DNA of 64,000 nt from Theobroma cacao (GCF_000208745.1 NC_030851.1:17359752-17423751), one strand, 5' to 3'. Numbered from the stretch's first letter, positions 36,205-48,434 are shown. Program-made: numbers and translations. Notes: a model not told the origin generated them from the letters alone.

Positions 36205-39200
36205 TGTAACGACCCTGTTCTCGTTCATTACCTGTGTTCTGGACTTGCGGGAGAACCCACCAAAATCCCAAACAAGCCTTAGTTGAGATTCTTGTTAACC
36301 AAATCAAACATTTTAATACGTAAGTTAAAAAGACTAGGATTTCCTCATAACGTTTCCCCTTGTAGTGACCATTAAAATTCTATCAAATTATACAAAATAC
36401 AATCATTTATTTAAACTGAATAGGAGCTTTAATTAAAATTCAGTAATTAGGTAACAATGTCCAATTCTAGCAAGCTTCAAGGTACATTCAAACATCACAC
36501 TTAGAATCCATTACATGACATTAAAGTTGTTCGGTGATACATTACTAATAAACTAAACATATTTATATATTTTTATAAATCTAACCATTCTACATAAACA
36601 TGACTTCTATGCAGTGGAGCGACTCGGAGTAGAAGTTTAAGAGATGCCATTACCTATGTCACAACGAGTCAAAATGTTCTAAGGCAATACACTTGAGCTA
36701 ATCACTTATCCGTAAAAAGGGGAAAATAAGAGGGTGAGTCTCACAGACTCAGTGATCATCAGCTCTGTGAGCAAGGCGTAGATGGGAAACAAGCCAGGAA
36801 TAGAAAATTAGAATATTAAAAATGTATGAATATATAAACAACTTAAACTCAAATGGAACATTTGTGCCTTTCATATAAACCTAGGGATTGTGATGCAAAA
36901 TAACCATTTCAAGTAATATATTAAAACCAGTGCAAGTAAAAAATTTCTACTGTCGAAATCATTTAATGTCTTTTACTTAAAATCAAACTAACATAAGTAT
37001 GCACGCTCCCATAAAATCAAGCAATATCAATGCTTATACACAAGCTTATAAATGACCTCATCCTCGAGGTATTAAGCACAAAATCATCGTATAAATAAAG
37101 GAGTTGCGAAAAACCTGTATTTCTCACCATGTGAAAGAATTCGTGTTTGAAAACCTAAAGAGATATCACTCTCGAGTAGGTAATCATAATAATCAATTCG
37201 TGGACTCATTTCCAAGTAATAACATCCAGGAGGCCCCCCTCCACTGAATTCCCACAACCATGGCAGTCTCGATGATTTGGCCAACATCGGAGAAATCATG
37301 TGGTTGCAATCACATATATCAACTCGTGGCCTAGCCACGTATATCAACTGGTGGCCTTGCCACGTATATATCACAGACTGTGGCCTAGCCACGTCTAACA
37401 GCCCTTCAATGACCCAAAGGTTCTCTAGCTAGAGCTCACTTGTTCGCAAGGGTCATACTATCCTGATGTGACATTCAGCCTACTCTCAAATCTCTCAGTT
37501 TGACAAAACCTTTTATAGCCAAGTTGGGTTCTCAAAAGCTTATTTTAAATCTATTTCCAAAATACCAATCATGGTGACGTGATAAATCCATTTGTAAGAC
37601 TTCATAATGTAAAACCTTTGCATGAGGTTTAAATATTAAATCAAAGCATGGTGAACATAAAGTTTATTCATGAATGCACATCACAAAAACAAATAAGGCA
37701 CGTTTTGACATAAATCGTGGTAAAGAGCTTGTTTCCCAGTTTCCAAAACCCTTTACATATATAGCTTTTATATATATATATATAAAATGTTTCTAAAAAC
37801 ATGGCATTCACAAGAGCCTAGCATTCTACCAACTTATGCTTTCCATAATAACAATATAATCAGATTGTAAATCCATTTAAAAATCACCTACCGAAGTTAA
37901 CAACTCATGCTATCCACAATTGCATTTAAAAAAACTAGCAATGTTTATTCTATGTATGTCATTATATAGTTTATGGAACTTTTGAAATAAACACCCTCTA
38001 CTCACCTCACAATAGCGGGATGTTATTTAGCCATTGATTCGGGTGCGTCTCTCGCTAATTTTACTTGCCAGTCATCCGTCACCTCCTCTGATACACCACC
38101 ACAGCAATCCTTCCTCACTTATACACTTCATAGCAGCAATTTAAACTTAATGTACTTTGTGAACGTCACTACAATTCGGCTCATATTCGCTACTCTATAT
38201 ACCATAATCTTAGTTCTCTTTATTTTCAAGAATCCTTCACAATAATCGACCTCTTTCATTATGTCTACTTTTGTATTTATACTTAATTGTACACATATAT
38301 AGGCAGCACCTTAATCAATGAATCTTTAATCTAATTTCACATTTTTCATCCTTATTATTCACAATAATTTAACATGAAGTCTATAAACTTTCAACTAACC
38401 AATTCCAATGTAACATAGTATACCCACATTGCATACTTACCTTTTGATTTTTACCTTGAATTCCACATGCAACTCACTAACTCCTCACATCCTCGGTCAC
38501 CCTTGTTGCCACAAGCACAAATAATTAATACACATTTTTATTTTTCCTTTCCACTTATGATCTCAAGGTTACAAACACTTACCCATCATTTGTCTTGCTT
38601 GAAATCACCATACTTCTAAGATTAACCCACATGCATGCACCCCGTTTTTGAATCCTTGAAGATCCTTGCTACCACAAGCATAATTCCACATCACAACTAG
38701 TTCACAAGGCATGCATTCAGGCAAAATGATAGCTTTTACCTTCCTTACCTTGGAATCACTAAGCCGAACCACCAATTTCTCCTTTAAGCTTCAACAATGG
38801 TGTACGAGAGAAAACCTTTCAATTTTTCTCCAACTTCTCCAAAATTGAACCTTCTCCTGGGTTTTCTTCTTTCTTCCTTTTTTTTTTGCTTTTAAAACCG
38901 ATTCTCTTTCTTTTCTCTCAAAGGTGTAGTTTTGCCAATGTTCTCAAAGTTTTCCTTGTCTTTTCTCTTTTGTTTTAGTTATTTCCCACCTTTTACTCAT
39001 TCATGCTTCATATTGGACCACTTCACTATCCAATAGTTTTTCATGCACTAATCTTCCTTTTAGTGTATTGTTTTAATATCTATCTCCATTTTTCTTCTCC
39101 ATCAGCCACCTTCACTACCTCATTCTTTTTTTCTTCATTCTTTATTTCATGCACCACCTTATTCATCCAATCATATTTCATTCATAACCTTTACTTTATA

Positions 39201-39812
39201 TTTTATTTGGTCATTCATTAAACAATTCAAGACACATGCATCCCACATTTTTCTTTCCTCATTTGGCCACCTAATGCACCAATCTTATTACATGCAATTG
39301 GATTTATTCTTATTCTTCTTTTTACTTCACATGGTGGGGGTCCTACATATTCCCCACTAACTTTTTCCATTTTGCATGCAATAATTTGCATGTAATAGTG
39401 AATCCACATGCACATCTTATTATACCACATATCCTCATTATCTCAATTAATTCTCCATGTCTCCATTCCTTCCAAACTCACATATATTATTATTAATACT
39501 TATATCACTAAAATTTCACTCATTAAACTAATATTCTAGAATCAATAAAATAATATTTTATTCATCAAATCATCAAAATTATGTTATAACTCCCCCACTT
39601 AAGTTCAATGCTTAAATTATGTGAGTTTGTCCATCACTCACAATAGAAATATATCAATATTATTTTAATAATATTTTACTAATAAAATATTATTAAATTC
39701 TCAAATTTTTCATCCTCTTTCACCACTTCTAAACTCTTAAAGTGACCTCTATCGGTCTTAATCTTGTTCTTAAAGTCGTATTAACCACCGATTTAGGTCA
39801 CGAGGTGTTACA
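36205..39812 (+). mobile_element. LTR of family C, copy C1 (about 3.6 kb)
   Basis: TGTAACGACC...GAGGTGTTACA, TG...CA ends; the same sequence lies in reverse at 48435-52156 (for example the GCACATCACAAAAACA tract at 37677). The empty site is visible in D2 at about 44204 (AAGTGCAAATTTT), and the flanks here are AAGTGCA and ATTTAGAC, so one copy of the duplication appears lost, probably by deletion between CA repeats. A hairpin-word block lies at 37318-37395. The frames on both strands are LTR text. No internal coding is present, so it is a solo LTR. Confidence 0.85.
37318..37395. repeat. minisatellite of hairpin units (GTGGCCTAGCCACG)
   Basis: Three copies of a unit of about 24-28 bp, each containing GTGGCCT-GCCACGT; CGTGGC-CTA-GCCACG is a 6-bp stem with a 3-base loop. 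The reverse form is at 50992-51085 in copy C2. Confidence 0.85.
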
Positions 39813-40222
39813 ATTTAGACTTTCACTGAACATGTTGTAGTAATTTAGACATAACTAAAGATACAAAGACTCAATCAATGTGAATCTTGAACCATTGGAA
39901 TGAAAAGAGGTATACCTACAACTTTCATGTTTACCATTTTACCCAGATCAGCCTTAAGGTAGGAGAAACTCACATTGCAAGATGATGCATTGCAGTAATC
40001 TGTACCAAGGTAGCACAAGGAGGAGTAATGCCATGGCCTTGTAGAGCTCAAGGTCGCAGTTTCCAGGAGAAGAAGCATCATCCATACAATTTCCTGAGAT
40101 TCTGGCAGTACAACCCCCAAGGAAGAGTGCCACGACGGCCATGGAACAAAACCGCTCCACTCTAACATGGATTACTAATTCGTATCCAATCAGGAAATGA
40201 GTTTTTAGGGTTTTTTGGAGGC

Positions 40223-40230
40223 TATAAATA
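40223..40230 (+). promoter_or_regulatory. TATA box of LTR D1
   Basis: TATAAATA in GGCTATAAATAGG, conserved in D2 at 47417-47424. Likely core promoter of the Athila-type LTR. Confidence 0.6.
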
Positions 40231-40897
40231 GGTTTTTTCTAGGGACTAAGAGAGGAGGCTTAGTGAGGCAATGAATGGTAGTTTTTGAGAGAAAAGAAAA
40301 GGGTCTCCAACGAGAGAAACAAGAAGAAATCAAAGAGAATTGAAGATTAAGAATAGAAAAAGGCTTTAATACTTTTTACTCTTCATTCCCTTCTTGTTAT
40401 TTTGCAGTAGAAATGATCTTTTCTCTTGATTTAATCATGTCTATTGTAAAAACAATGATGAACTAATTTTGTTTTCTAGAATAATGGGTTATTTCGTTAT
40501 GTAGTTTAAATATTTGATTTTTCCTTTCTTGGTATTAATGGAAATTGCACTATTTATTCAATTCTGCACTTATTGTTTTTCACTGTTTGATCACCAATTG
40601 AAATATATTAGGTCGCTAAATGAAACTTGACAAAGGGAGTTTAGAATAAAGCATTGTTTTGGATAGCCTTTGTTCCATTCACTTCGAAGTTAGGTAATAG
40701 ACATATACCTAAATACCTTAGGTAACCAAATTAGAAAACGAACATAATGAACTTTTTCTAATTAATTTGCATAGACATATGGGATTAATTCGAAAACATA
40801 TGTGTTCATGATCTCGACAGAGACGTGTACATAATGTGGAATTCTAGGTTAGCCATGTATTCCATTAATCTAAGTCAAGGAGAATGATTAATTTAGA

Positions 40898-40955
40898 TAA
40901 AGTTTTGAAAAACACCATAATCCAAAGTTTTGAAAAACACCATAATCCAAAGTTT
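40898..40955. repeat. tandem duplication private to LTR D1
   Basis: AAAGTTTTGAAAAACACCAT... followed by the same text again; D2 has only one copy at about 48110-48140. It therefore arose after the two LTRs separated. Confidence 0.8.
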
Positions 40956-41189
40956 TGAGTAAATATTTCTCTTAGTGATATTTTGTTATTCTTTAATCAT
41001 TTAGTTAATTAATTAGTTTTAGCTTAATTAATCATTTGAAATCGAGTGCTTGGATAACACTACTTTGTTCTAAATTTGATACTTAGTGAAAAATAGGTAG
41101 AAATTTCTATGGGAAACAATACTTGACTTACCTTTATATTACTTGTATGGCCACATGCATTTACGTGTATTAAACCGACAATAAGCTTT

Positions 41190-41207
41190 TGGTACCGTTG
41201 TCAGGGA
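41190..41207 (+). other. primer-binding site, tRNA-Asp type (decayed)
   Basis: TGGTACCGTTGTCAGGGA, three mismatches from the tRNA-Asp(GUC)-complementary PBS used by Athila elements (TGGCGCCGTTGCCGGGGA). It lies nine bases after the LTR end, supporting the Athila assignment. Confidence 0.8.
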
Positions 41208-41329
41208 TTTGTTTCCTATTTATCTTTACTAATATTAAATTAAACAAATTATCTTAAACCAATCTTTTTCTTTTTTGTTTTTTTGATACATCCACATAAT
41301 AATGCTCCGACTGCTCAAGTGGCTGCTTT

Positions 41330-42140
41330 GTCCAAAAAGTTTGAAACTCTGGAAGTTCAGGCCATTTAGTGACCATTTGTGACATGTGAGTTTTGTAGAA
41401 AAGGGCATTCAAGTAACCATTATTGGAAATTAGTTCAATTTATGAGGAATCTCAATTGGCAACAAAACAACTTGTATGCCAACACTTGTAATTCTGGATG
41501 GTGGAATCATCCAAACTTTTCTTAGAACAACAATCAGAGATCTTTATCAGCTCCAAAGCCTAATATGCTAATTGGATTTCCACCTCAAAAGAGAGCTCCC
41601 ATGATTGAGATAAAACCATATGTGGAATAAATGTCCATTCAATTCATGGCAAGGCTTGATTATCTCATTCATAATTAAGTAGCTTCATTGAGAAACCTTC
41701 AGACTCAATTAGGTCAACTTGCAAATTCTATCAACAATATGCCTCAAGGTACCTTTCTTACTGAAACTAAAGCTAATCATAAGAGATAAGCTAAGGAATC
41801 TTATTTAACAGTCACCCTTACTAGTGGAACTGAGGTAACAAGTAGTAGCAAACAAGCTAAAACTCAAGTGAAGCTTGTTGAGAAAAAAACAGTGGTTGAG
41901 AAGCCTAATAAACAAACTCAAGAGATTGAGACAAAGGAAAACCCACTATCACTACCTTTTTTTCAGTTGGAAATAGTGGTAGAAAAAGCTAAAGTGCAAG
42001 CTCAAGTTAATGAAGTTGAGGAAAAAGAAGAAGGAGTGTCTAATATGCTCAATTCAACCAAATATTCTTCCTTTACAAAACTCACTATAGAGCGAAAGCA
42101 ATTGATGTGGAAGAAGGAAAACTTACTCCATTACCTCTAA
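41330..42140 (+). pseudogene. Athila-type gag remnant with a damaged zinc knuckle
   Basis: CEFCRKGHSSNHY at 41385-41423 is a CCHC zinc knuckle with the last Cys replaced by Tyr, followed by GWWNHPNFS, then LQTQLGQLANSINNMPQG and a Lys/Glu-rich tail (frame 41868-42140), the order of an Athila gag C-terminus. Stops interrupt it (for example at 41370, 41520 and 41789). The N-terminal half of gag is not clear. Confidence 0.85.
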
Positions 42141-42430
42141 TGAAACAAGAGTCAACTTTGAAGTCATAGCTACCACCTCCACATCTTACAATTGAGCAAT
42201 GGCATGGGGAGCATATTCTACTACCTTTTCTTCGTAAATCACTCCTCAATCTTTTTCCAAGGAAATAGAAATCAAAATGGTCCGGTCCTTTCATAGTGAT
42301 TAATGCCTATCGTGTGATATAATGGATATTTTTAGTCAGGATACTAAAGTAGGCATGATCAATGGGCAAAACTTCAAACCTTACTTTGTGGGTAAAAAAC
42401 TGAAGAAAGGGGTGAATTAGTCAAGCTAGT
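42141..42430 (+). pseudogene. Athila-type integrase C-terminal remnant joined directly to gag
   Basis: About 90 bases after the gag stop the text becomes SLLNLFPRK-KSKWSGPFIV (42238-42297) and later GQNFKPYFVGKKLKKG, the integrase C-terminal tract also seen at 9479-9620. Protease, RT, RNase H and the integrase core are absent, so 3-4 kb of pol has been deleted between gag and here. Stops are present. Confidence 0.82.
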
Positions 42431-43932
42431 GACTATAAAGAAGCGCTTTTTGGGAGGTAACCCAAGTTTCAAAACTCTTAATCTTTTTCCTTAAATTTAA
42501 TGTTATTTATTTTTGTTATTATTTATATTTTCTCTATTAATTTGTTTTTCATCTGTTCTTGTTCGTTGGCCTCACTCTCCTAACAAATATTACTATAATG
42601 ATGAAGAAGAAGGGAAGGCTAGAAGTTCTCCGCTATCTAGGGGAGTATGCTTTACTTTTCTTCTTTTTTTTATATAACATTGAAGACAATGTTAATCTTG
42701 AGTTTGGGGAAGAGTTTAAGTTTTTAAACATTTTTTTTTGCATTTTTGCTTTTAAATTTCAATCTTAGTTAGATTTTCAGCATGTTTTGAAGAATTGAAG
42801 TTAAAGCCAATGCACCATGAAATTAATTTACCTATCCAATGTTGAAACTTAGTTGTCTTGTTATTCTTGTCACTTTTAGTAAACTATCCATATAGTTGAA
42901 GTAGTATGTTGAATTTTGATGTATTGCATTCTGGAAAGGTGAAAATTCCACAGTTGAGCATCGTATCTCTTATATTTAGTCATTGTGTACATTTAGAGAA
43001 TGATTATGTGAACACAAATTTTTAGACTATGTTTGGAGTTTTAGAATTTGTTTGACTGTCTTGAGGCAAAATCCTCGGCTACAATTAATTAAGGAAATGA
43101 CTTAGGCCACCTTTGGATTGATTGACCCTTTCAAGCTAACCTAATTATATTTTATCCCTAATATACCCCTTTTGAGCCAAAAATTGTTTCTTTTTTCTTT
43201 GTCATCCATATAAGTAGCTTGGCTTGTAAATAATTTTTCAACTCTACAACCCTCACTCCTAAGCATGTACATTGTTTTAGGAAATATATGTTGAATTATT
43301 TGATGAAAAAATGGAAAAGATGAAGTGGAGAAAAATTCGAAATTCAATGTAACGCATTCATCCCACTATCATTGAAAGAAACAAGTTTAGGGTGTTGATT
43401 TGAGAAAAATTTAAAAAAAAAATAAATGTTTGATGAATGAAAAGTGAAGGGAAAGAGAAAGGTATACTTGGTGAAGAGAAGTAAAGCTATACAGGTCCTA
43501 GAATAATTATAAGGTGATTTGAGCTTCATTATATCCTATATCCCACCCTTACCTAGCCTTATATTACAAGCTGAATAAAGTCCTAACGATCCATAATTAA
43601 GTGTTAGCCTACATTAGTGGAGAGATAGGTGAAAAGTAAACTTATGAAATTCTAACTAATTTGAAATCTGTATGAGCATAATCTTATTCGAAGTGCATGG
43701 TACTCTTTGTAAAGGATTTCACACACTCAAAAAATTCATCCAAACATAAGCTTGCATTGAAATGAAATGTAAACTAAAACAATATTGATGCTTTGTTGTG
43801 AGTTGGGAAAACAAGACAATTTATGAGAAAATTAAAAGTGATTAATGGATTAGTACAATCTTCTTGGTTGACGTTTTCAATTATGCCATCTCAATTTTAT
43901 TTTAGTTTTTCCTCGAGGACTACCAAAATTTT
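42431..43932 (+). mobile_element. 3' region of the Athila-type element D
   Basis: Starts with GGGAGGTAACCCAAGTTT, the text that follows integrase in the copy at 9720. The small frames (42559-42768 plus; 43141-43529 minus) resemble nothing known. TTTAAGTTTGGGGTGTG comes at the end. Confidence 0.7.
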
Positions 43933-43944
43933 AAGTTTGGGGTG
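43933..43944 (+). other. polypurine tract of element D
   Basis: AAGTTTGGGGTG directly before the LTR start TGATAACTA at 43945, the usual form in Athila-type elements. A similar AGTTTGGGGAAGAG lies at 42701. Confidence 0.75.
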
Positions 43945-44269
43945 TGATAACTATATTATATAGAGTTATTTAGCCACATTTTGAGATGTTAATGTAGCCA
44001 AGTCCTTGTGTTTGAAGTAGTTTTTAGACAGTTTTTATGTTTTTATTTTATTAGTTTAAAGCATGTTAACTTTGTTTAGTTCAAGTAATTCTAGATCATT
44101 TTCATGTTGAAAGACCTATTTTAAACCAATACTTATTTAGTCCTTGTGTTTGTAGGTTTCCAAATACATAAAGTTAAATGGTGATGAACTATGCACTAGA
44201 CACAAAGTGCAAATTTTCAATGAACACATTATGGTAATTTGGGCATAACTCAAGCTACGGAGATTCAAT
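43945..44269 (+). mobile_element. Athila-type LTR D2, left part
   Basis: Near-copy of 35939-36204 plus the next ~60 bp. Ends with TCAAT (44265-44269), the left target duplication of the B2 insertion. Confidence 0.87.
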
Positions 44270-44660
44270 TGTGAGACCTCGACCTCTATAGGCTCGTAAC
44301 TAGGCATAGACGCAACAACACGAGCTAGGGGTAGTTTCGTCATTTTTTTAGTAAACCCCTAAAAGTAAGTTTTAAACAATATTAAGGCCTAAGTAGGCCT
44401 AAGGCATAAATGAATGATGAAATACGGGTAAAATGGCGAAAGAAATAAAAAATAATGATGATTCTCGAGGTAGGGGCAAAATAGTCATTTTTTACCTCGG
44501 GTTAAAATTTTTAAGTTTTTGCGAACCCGAGCATTTCTAAACCATTATGGACTTTGTTTCAATGTGAAAAGAGTAAAAAGATTGCATAAAGGATTGGAGG
44601 AGAATAAGCTAACTTGTTGAGGACATTTTGGTAATTTAAGTGGAGTGGATAAGCTTGAGC

Positions 44661-44668
44661 TATAAATA
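44661..44668 (+). promoter_or_regulatory. TATA box of LTR B2
   Basis: TATAAATA after GCTTGAGC, followed by repeated CAGCAGCTTCTTC text; the same arrangement is in B1 on the minus strand. Likely LTR core promoter. Confidence 0.6.
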
Positions 44669-45485
44669 TCTTTTTCTTCCAGCAGCTTCTTCATTCTCCA
44701 GCAACTTCTTCTTTCTCTAGCAGCTTCTTCTTCTTCTTTTTCCTTATCATCTCACGTTGCTTTCATCCTCCATGGAAGCTTGATATGAAACCTCCATAAC
44801 CTCTCTCAAAATAGCTCTAATTTTCAAGCTTTTGTGCACTTTTGCATAGAACCCTTGTGCTTTTTCACCCTCTCACTTTAAAAACCCTCCAAAGTCTTAA
44901 ACTAATACTTTCTCTCACTAGCTAAGATTTTAAAGAGAGAAATAAGGAGCTTCTACAATAGCTTGAAAATTATTGGAAAGAATTTCAATTTCAAGCTACC
45001 AAGGTGAGTATAAGATAAGGTTAAATTTCTTTAGTGGTTGATAATGGCTAACAATTGGAATTGTGAGTTGTTTTATTGTTGAGGTTGTTCATTCACTTTG
45101 GAGTGATTAGGATAGTGAAAATAGATAGCCATTTAAATGGCAATTGAAAGCTAGTTAAGAGATAGCTTTTAGAATTTATGAGTATTGGAATTGATTAAAT
45201 TGTGATGTTAACGTGATGATAGGTTCCAACGAAGCCCCGTCATCCCGTTTGGACCATTAGGGAAGTTAGAGTCAACTAAAGGTTCAACAAAATACCGGTG
45301 AGTGAACTTGCATTTCAAAATTGTTTTGGGAATGTGAATGTATTTGCACAAAACCTTTGAATGATTTTATCCAACTTTTCTTAAAAACGGGTGCCTTGGG
45401 AACAAGCCTTTGATAAATTGTCTCTATGTTGTGACTTGTGGCTGTTATGGATTCATGCACTATTACATTGTGTTGGTGTATATTA

Positions 45486-45486
<1 letters not shown>

Positions 45487-45537
<51 letters not shown>
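45487..45537. repeat. (TA)n microsatellite in B2
   Basis: About 25 uninterrupted TA units. B1 has only short TATATA at the matching place (near 32670), so the tract expanded in this copy. Confidence 0.92.
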
Positions 45538-45542
<5 letters not shown>

Positions 45543-45579
45543 GCATGGATGGTTGATATTGTGTGATAATGATAATCGT

Positions 45580-45795
45580 ACGTGTGCACGATGTGGGGGG
45601 ATGCACATGCTGGTGATGACAGTGGTGAGGGAGTTGGATGATGAAAGTGCCCATGAGCACGATATGGGGGGATGCGCACGATGACACTAATTGAGCACGA
45701 TGTGGAGGGATGCGCACGATGGCACTAATTGAGCACGATGTGGGGGGATGCACACGATGACCCTGGCTATGTGCACGATGTGGGGGGATGCACAT
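45580..45795. repeat. GC-rich minisatellite in B2
   Basis: Five occurrences of GCACGATRTGGRGGGATGC at about 45585, 45657, 45694, 45731 and 45773; the central three are spaced 37 bp and share CACTAATTGA. Related units are found in reverse at 58810-58970 (B4) and in a shorter form at 32560-32640 (B1). Confidence 0.9.
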
Positions 45796-46009
45796 GAGCT
45801 AGGTGAGACAATGGTGGTATTGGTGTTTTCTATGTATATATGTATATATATGTTTATGAAATAAAAGTTCATGAATATGGATTATGATTGTAATGCATAT
45901 GAAAATTTGGAATGCTGAACCTTGGGAATTTTTAAGTGTTTCATGTTGATTTTGTCATTTCAGCAAGATGACCTTTTTCTTGAGAGAATAGAAACTTTTT
46001 TTTGGTGCC

Positions 46010-46400
46010 TTGTTTCTCGCTGCAGTGAGAAACTCTCGGGTTTGAGGGGTCTGCCTGACCTAGTTCTCGCTGCGGCGAGAAAATTTTTGGAGCTTCTTGT
46101 TGCAACGAGAAACATTTTGTTTTGGCCACTTGAATTTTGCTGCAGTGAGAGAGAATCTCGCTACAGCGAGAAACTTTCTGTCCATTATGCTATCTTGCTG
46201 GTTTTGCCATATTTTCCCATTTCAATTACACCATAGCTGATCATGGACTCCCAACATTTAGGGGTTTATTTAATAAAGTTAGAAATCAGGAATTTTAGAG
46301 AGAAACCCTCGGTCAATTGAGAAACCCTCGTTCAACTAATAACTTAAGCCCAAACTTCACTGCAGCGAGAATGCCTTTCCGCTGCAGCGAGGACCCTTTG
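46010..46400. repeat. palindrome block of family B (CTCGCTGCAGCGAG words)
   Basis: At least seven variants of the self-complementary word TCTCGCTGCAGCGAGA, near 46018, 46062, 46098, 46137, 46158, 46360 and 46378, several preceded by a C/T stretch. Confidence 0.85.
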
Positions 46401-47014
46401 TTTCATTTGACTTTCTTGTGTATCACCGAAGCTTTCATTCTTCAATTTCTTTATTATGTGTGGATTCATCATTATCAAGTGATTAACCATTTAAGGGTTT
46501 AATGAGGGGTTTTAATGAGAATGAAACTAAATTGCATTGTTTTGAAACAAGTGCATCATGATTTTCAAATTCTTCTATTGATTGCTTGTTCCCTTCTTAT
46601 GTTCACTCACTGGGTTTATACTTACCGTTTTCAACTTCATGTTTTCAGATTAGGAGGCAGTCGATAACTAGGTTGAGGTCCCCTCGTAGATTCGTCTCTT
46701 TGGTAGGTATCTCGGCATTCAATAGCTATACGTCGCCTAGGTCTCTCCGCTGGAAGTCGAGTACTCTTTTGTTGTGTATAGACAAACTAATGTAAATTAT
46801 TAAAATATATGTTTAGACAATATATGTACACTTTGATTGGTATGCCACTATGAGTTGGCAATACTTAGTATTATTTTGATTCAAAGTTATGAATTGTGAC
46901 TTAGCAACTTTGATGGAATGATGAACAGGTCATATTAATAGGCTTGCTTGGGCTTAGTGAACTACATCCATTGGGCCCATGCGCCGATCATGACCCAAAA
47001 TTTGGGTCGTGACA

Positions 47015-48365
47015 TCAATAAAAGTGATTCTTAAACCATTGAAAATATAAAAGGCAAACCTACAACCTTTAGGTTTATCATTTGACTCAAATCACTCTTG
47101 AAGTAAGAGAAAATCACGTCGCAATAATAGTCACTGTAGTAGTCTGCACCAAGGCAGCACAAGGAGGAGCAGCGCCGCAGCCTTGTAGAGCTCAAGGCCT
47201 CAGCGCCCAGGAGAAGCAGCATCATCCATACAATTTCTCGAGAGTCCAGCATTGCAGTGCCCAAGGAAGAGGGCCACAACGTCGGATAGGAATAAACAAA
47301 AAAAATTATGTAAGGTAGAAGTGTTGCAAGGCCCATGGAGCAAAACTGCAGCGCTCTGATGCGGATTACTAGTTTGCAGCCAATTGGGAAATGAGTTTTT
47401 AGAATTTTTTGAAGGCTATAAATAGGTCTATTTTAGTTATTGAGAGAGAAGGTTTAAGGAGGCAATAAACGACAGTTTTTGAGAGAAAAAAAAGGCTCTC
47501 CAATGAGAGAAACTAGAAGAAATCGACGACAATCAGAGATCAAGAATAGAAAGAGGCTTTGATATTTCTTACTCTTCATTCATTTCTTGTTATTTTGTTG
47601 TAGAAATGATCTTTTCTCATGATGTAACCATGTTTGCTATGAAACAATGATGAACTAATTTTGTTTTCTAAGATTATGGGTTATTTCATTATGTAGTTTG
47701 AATATTTGATTTTTCCTTGCTAGGTATTAATGGAAATAGCATGCTTTATTTAATTTTGCACTTATTGCTTTTCATAGCTTGATCACTAGTTGAAATGTAT
47801 TGGGTCTCTAAATGGAACTCGACAGAAAAAGTTTAGAATAAACCATTATTTTGGATAGCGTTTTATTCAATTCATTTTGGGGTTAGGTGTTAGCTTCGTG
47901 TTTAGGGTAGACATATACCAAAATACCCTAGGTAGCCAAATTAGAAAACAAATGTATTGAACTTTTTCTAACTAATTTGCATAGACATATGGGATTAATT
48001 CGAAAAGGTATGTGTGCATGATCTCGACATAGAGATGTATATAACATGGATTCTAGGTTAGCCATCTATTCCATTAATCTAAGTCAAGGAGAATGATTCA
48101 ATTCAGATGAAGTTTTAAAAAACACCATAATCTTAGGTTTGGAGTAAATATTTCTCTTAATGATATTTTACTATTCTTTAATTATTTAGTTAATTAATTA
48201 GTTTTAGTTTAATTAAATATTTGAAATCAAGTGCTTGGATAAGACTAATTTGTTCTAAGTTTGATACTCAGTGAAAAATAAGTACAAATCTCTGTGGGAA
48301 ACGATACTCGACTTTCCTCTATATTACTTGCATGGTCTCGTGCACTTGCGTGTATTAAACAGACA
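47015..48365 (+). mobile_element. Athila-type LTR D2, right part
   Basis: Starts with the second TCAAT copy and continues D2, matching 39868-41180. A TATA box is at 47417-47424. It ends TTAAACAGACA at 48365, before a second PBS. Confidence 0.87.
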
Positions 48366-48434
48366 AGTTTTTGGCACTGTTGCTGGGGATTTGTTTCTTA
48401 TTTATCTTTACCGATATTAAATTAAGCAAATTAT
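48366..48434 (+). mobile_element. start of a second Athila-type interior (left of C2)
   Basis: Matches 41181-41242 (GATTTGTTTC-TATTTATCTTTAC-ATATTAAATTAA). It is interrupted by C2 at the ATTAT duplication and continues for a few tens of bases at 52157-52190. Confidence 0.8.
48372..48389 (+). other. second tRNA-Asp-type primer-binding site
   Basis: TGGCACTGTTGCTGGGGA lies six bases after the end of LTR D2. A PBS after what should be the 3' LTR shows that another interior follows, as in a tandem element. Confidence 0.8.

Larger units (their letters stand above)
39813..41180 (+). mobile_element. Athila-type LTR D1, right part
   Basis: Continues D1 after C1 and ends TTAAACCGACA just before a tRNA-Asp PBS. 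Net D1 length (266 + 1368 bp) agrees with D2 (about 1.67 kb). Closely matches 47020-48365. Frames such as 39875-40168 (minus) recur at 47031-47336, so they are LTR sequence. Confidence 0.85.
44270..47014 (+). mobile_element. solo LTR of family B, copy B2 (2745 bp, TSD TCAAT)
   Basis: TGTGAGACC...GGTCGTGACA, flanked by TCAAT at 44265-44269 and 47015-47019. The uninterrupted site exists in D1 near 39865 (ACTCAATCAATGTG). It is the same family as B1 and B4, here in plus orientation, with no internal coding, PBS or second LTR, so it is a solo LTR left by recombination. It contains a TATA box (44661), a CT-rich leader, a (TA)n tract, a minisatellite and a palindrome block. The 131- and 110-codon minus frames at 45284-45795 only read the minisatellite and TA tract. 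Confidence 0.93.

Noticed and set aside
37318..37395. CRISPR-like array (short repeated palindromes)
   Set aside because: Repeats are adjacent minisatellite units in a plant LTR without unique spacers of constant length or associated genes.
45284..45795. Minus-strand frames with HIYIYIY and repeated ASPHIVH-like units
   Set aside because: They are translations of the TA microsatellite and the minisatellite in LTR B2.
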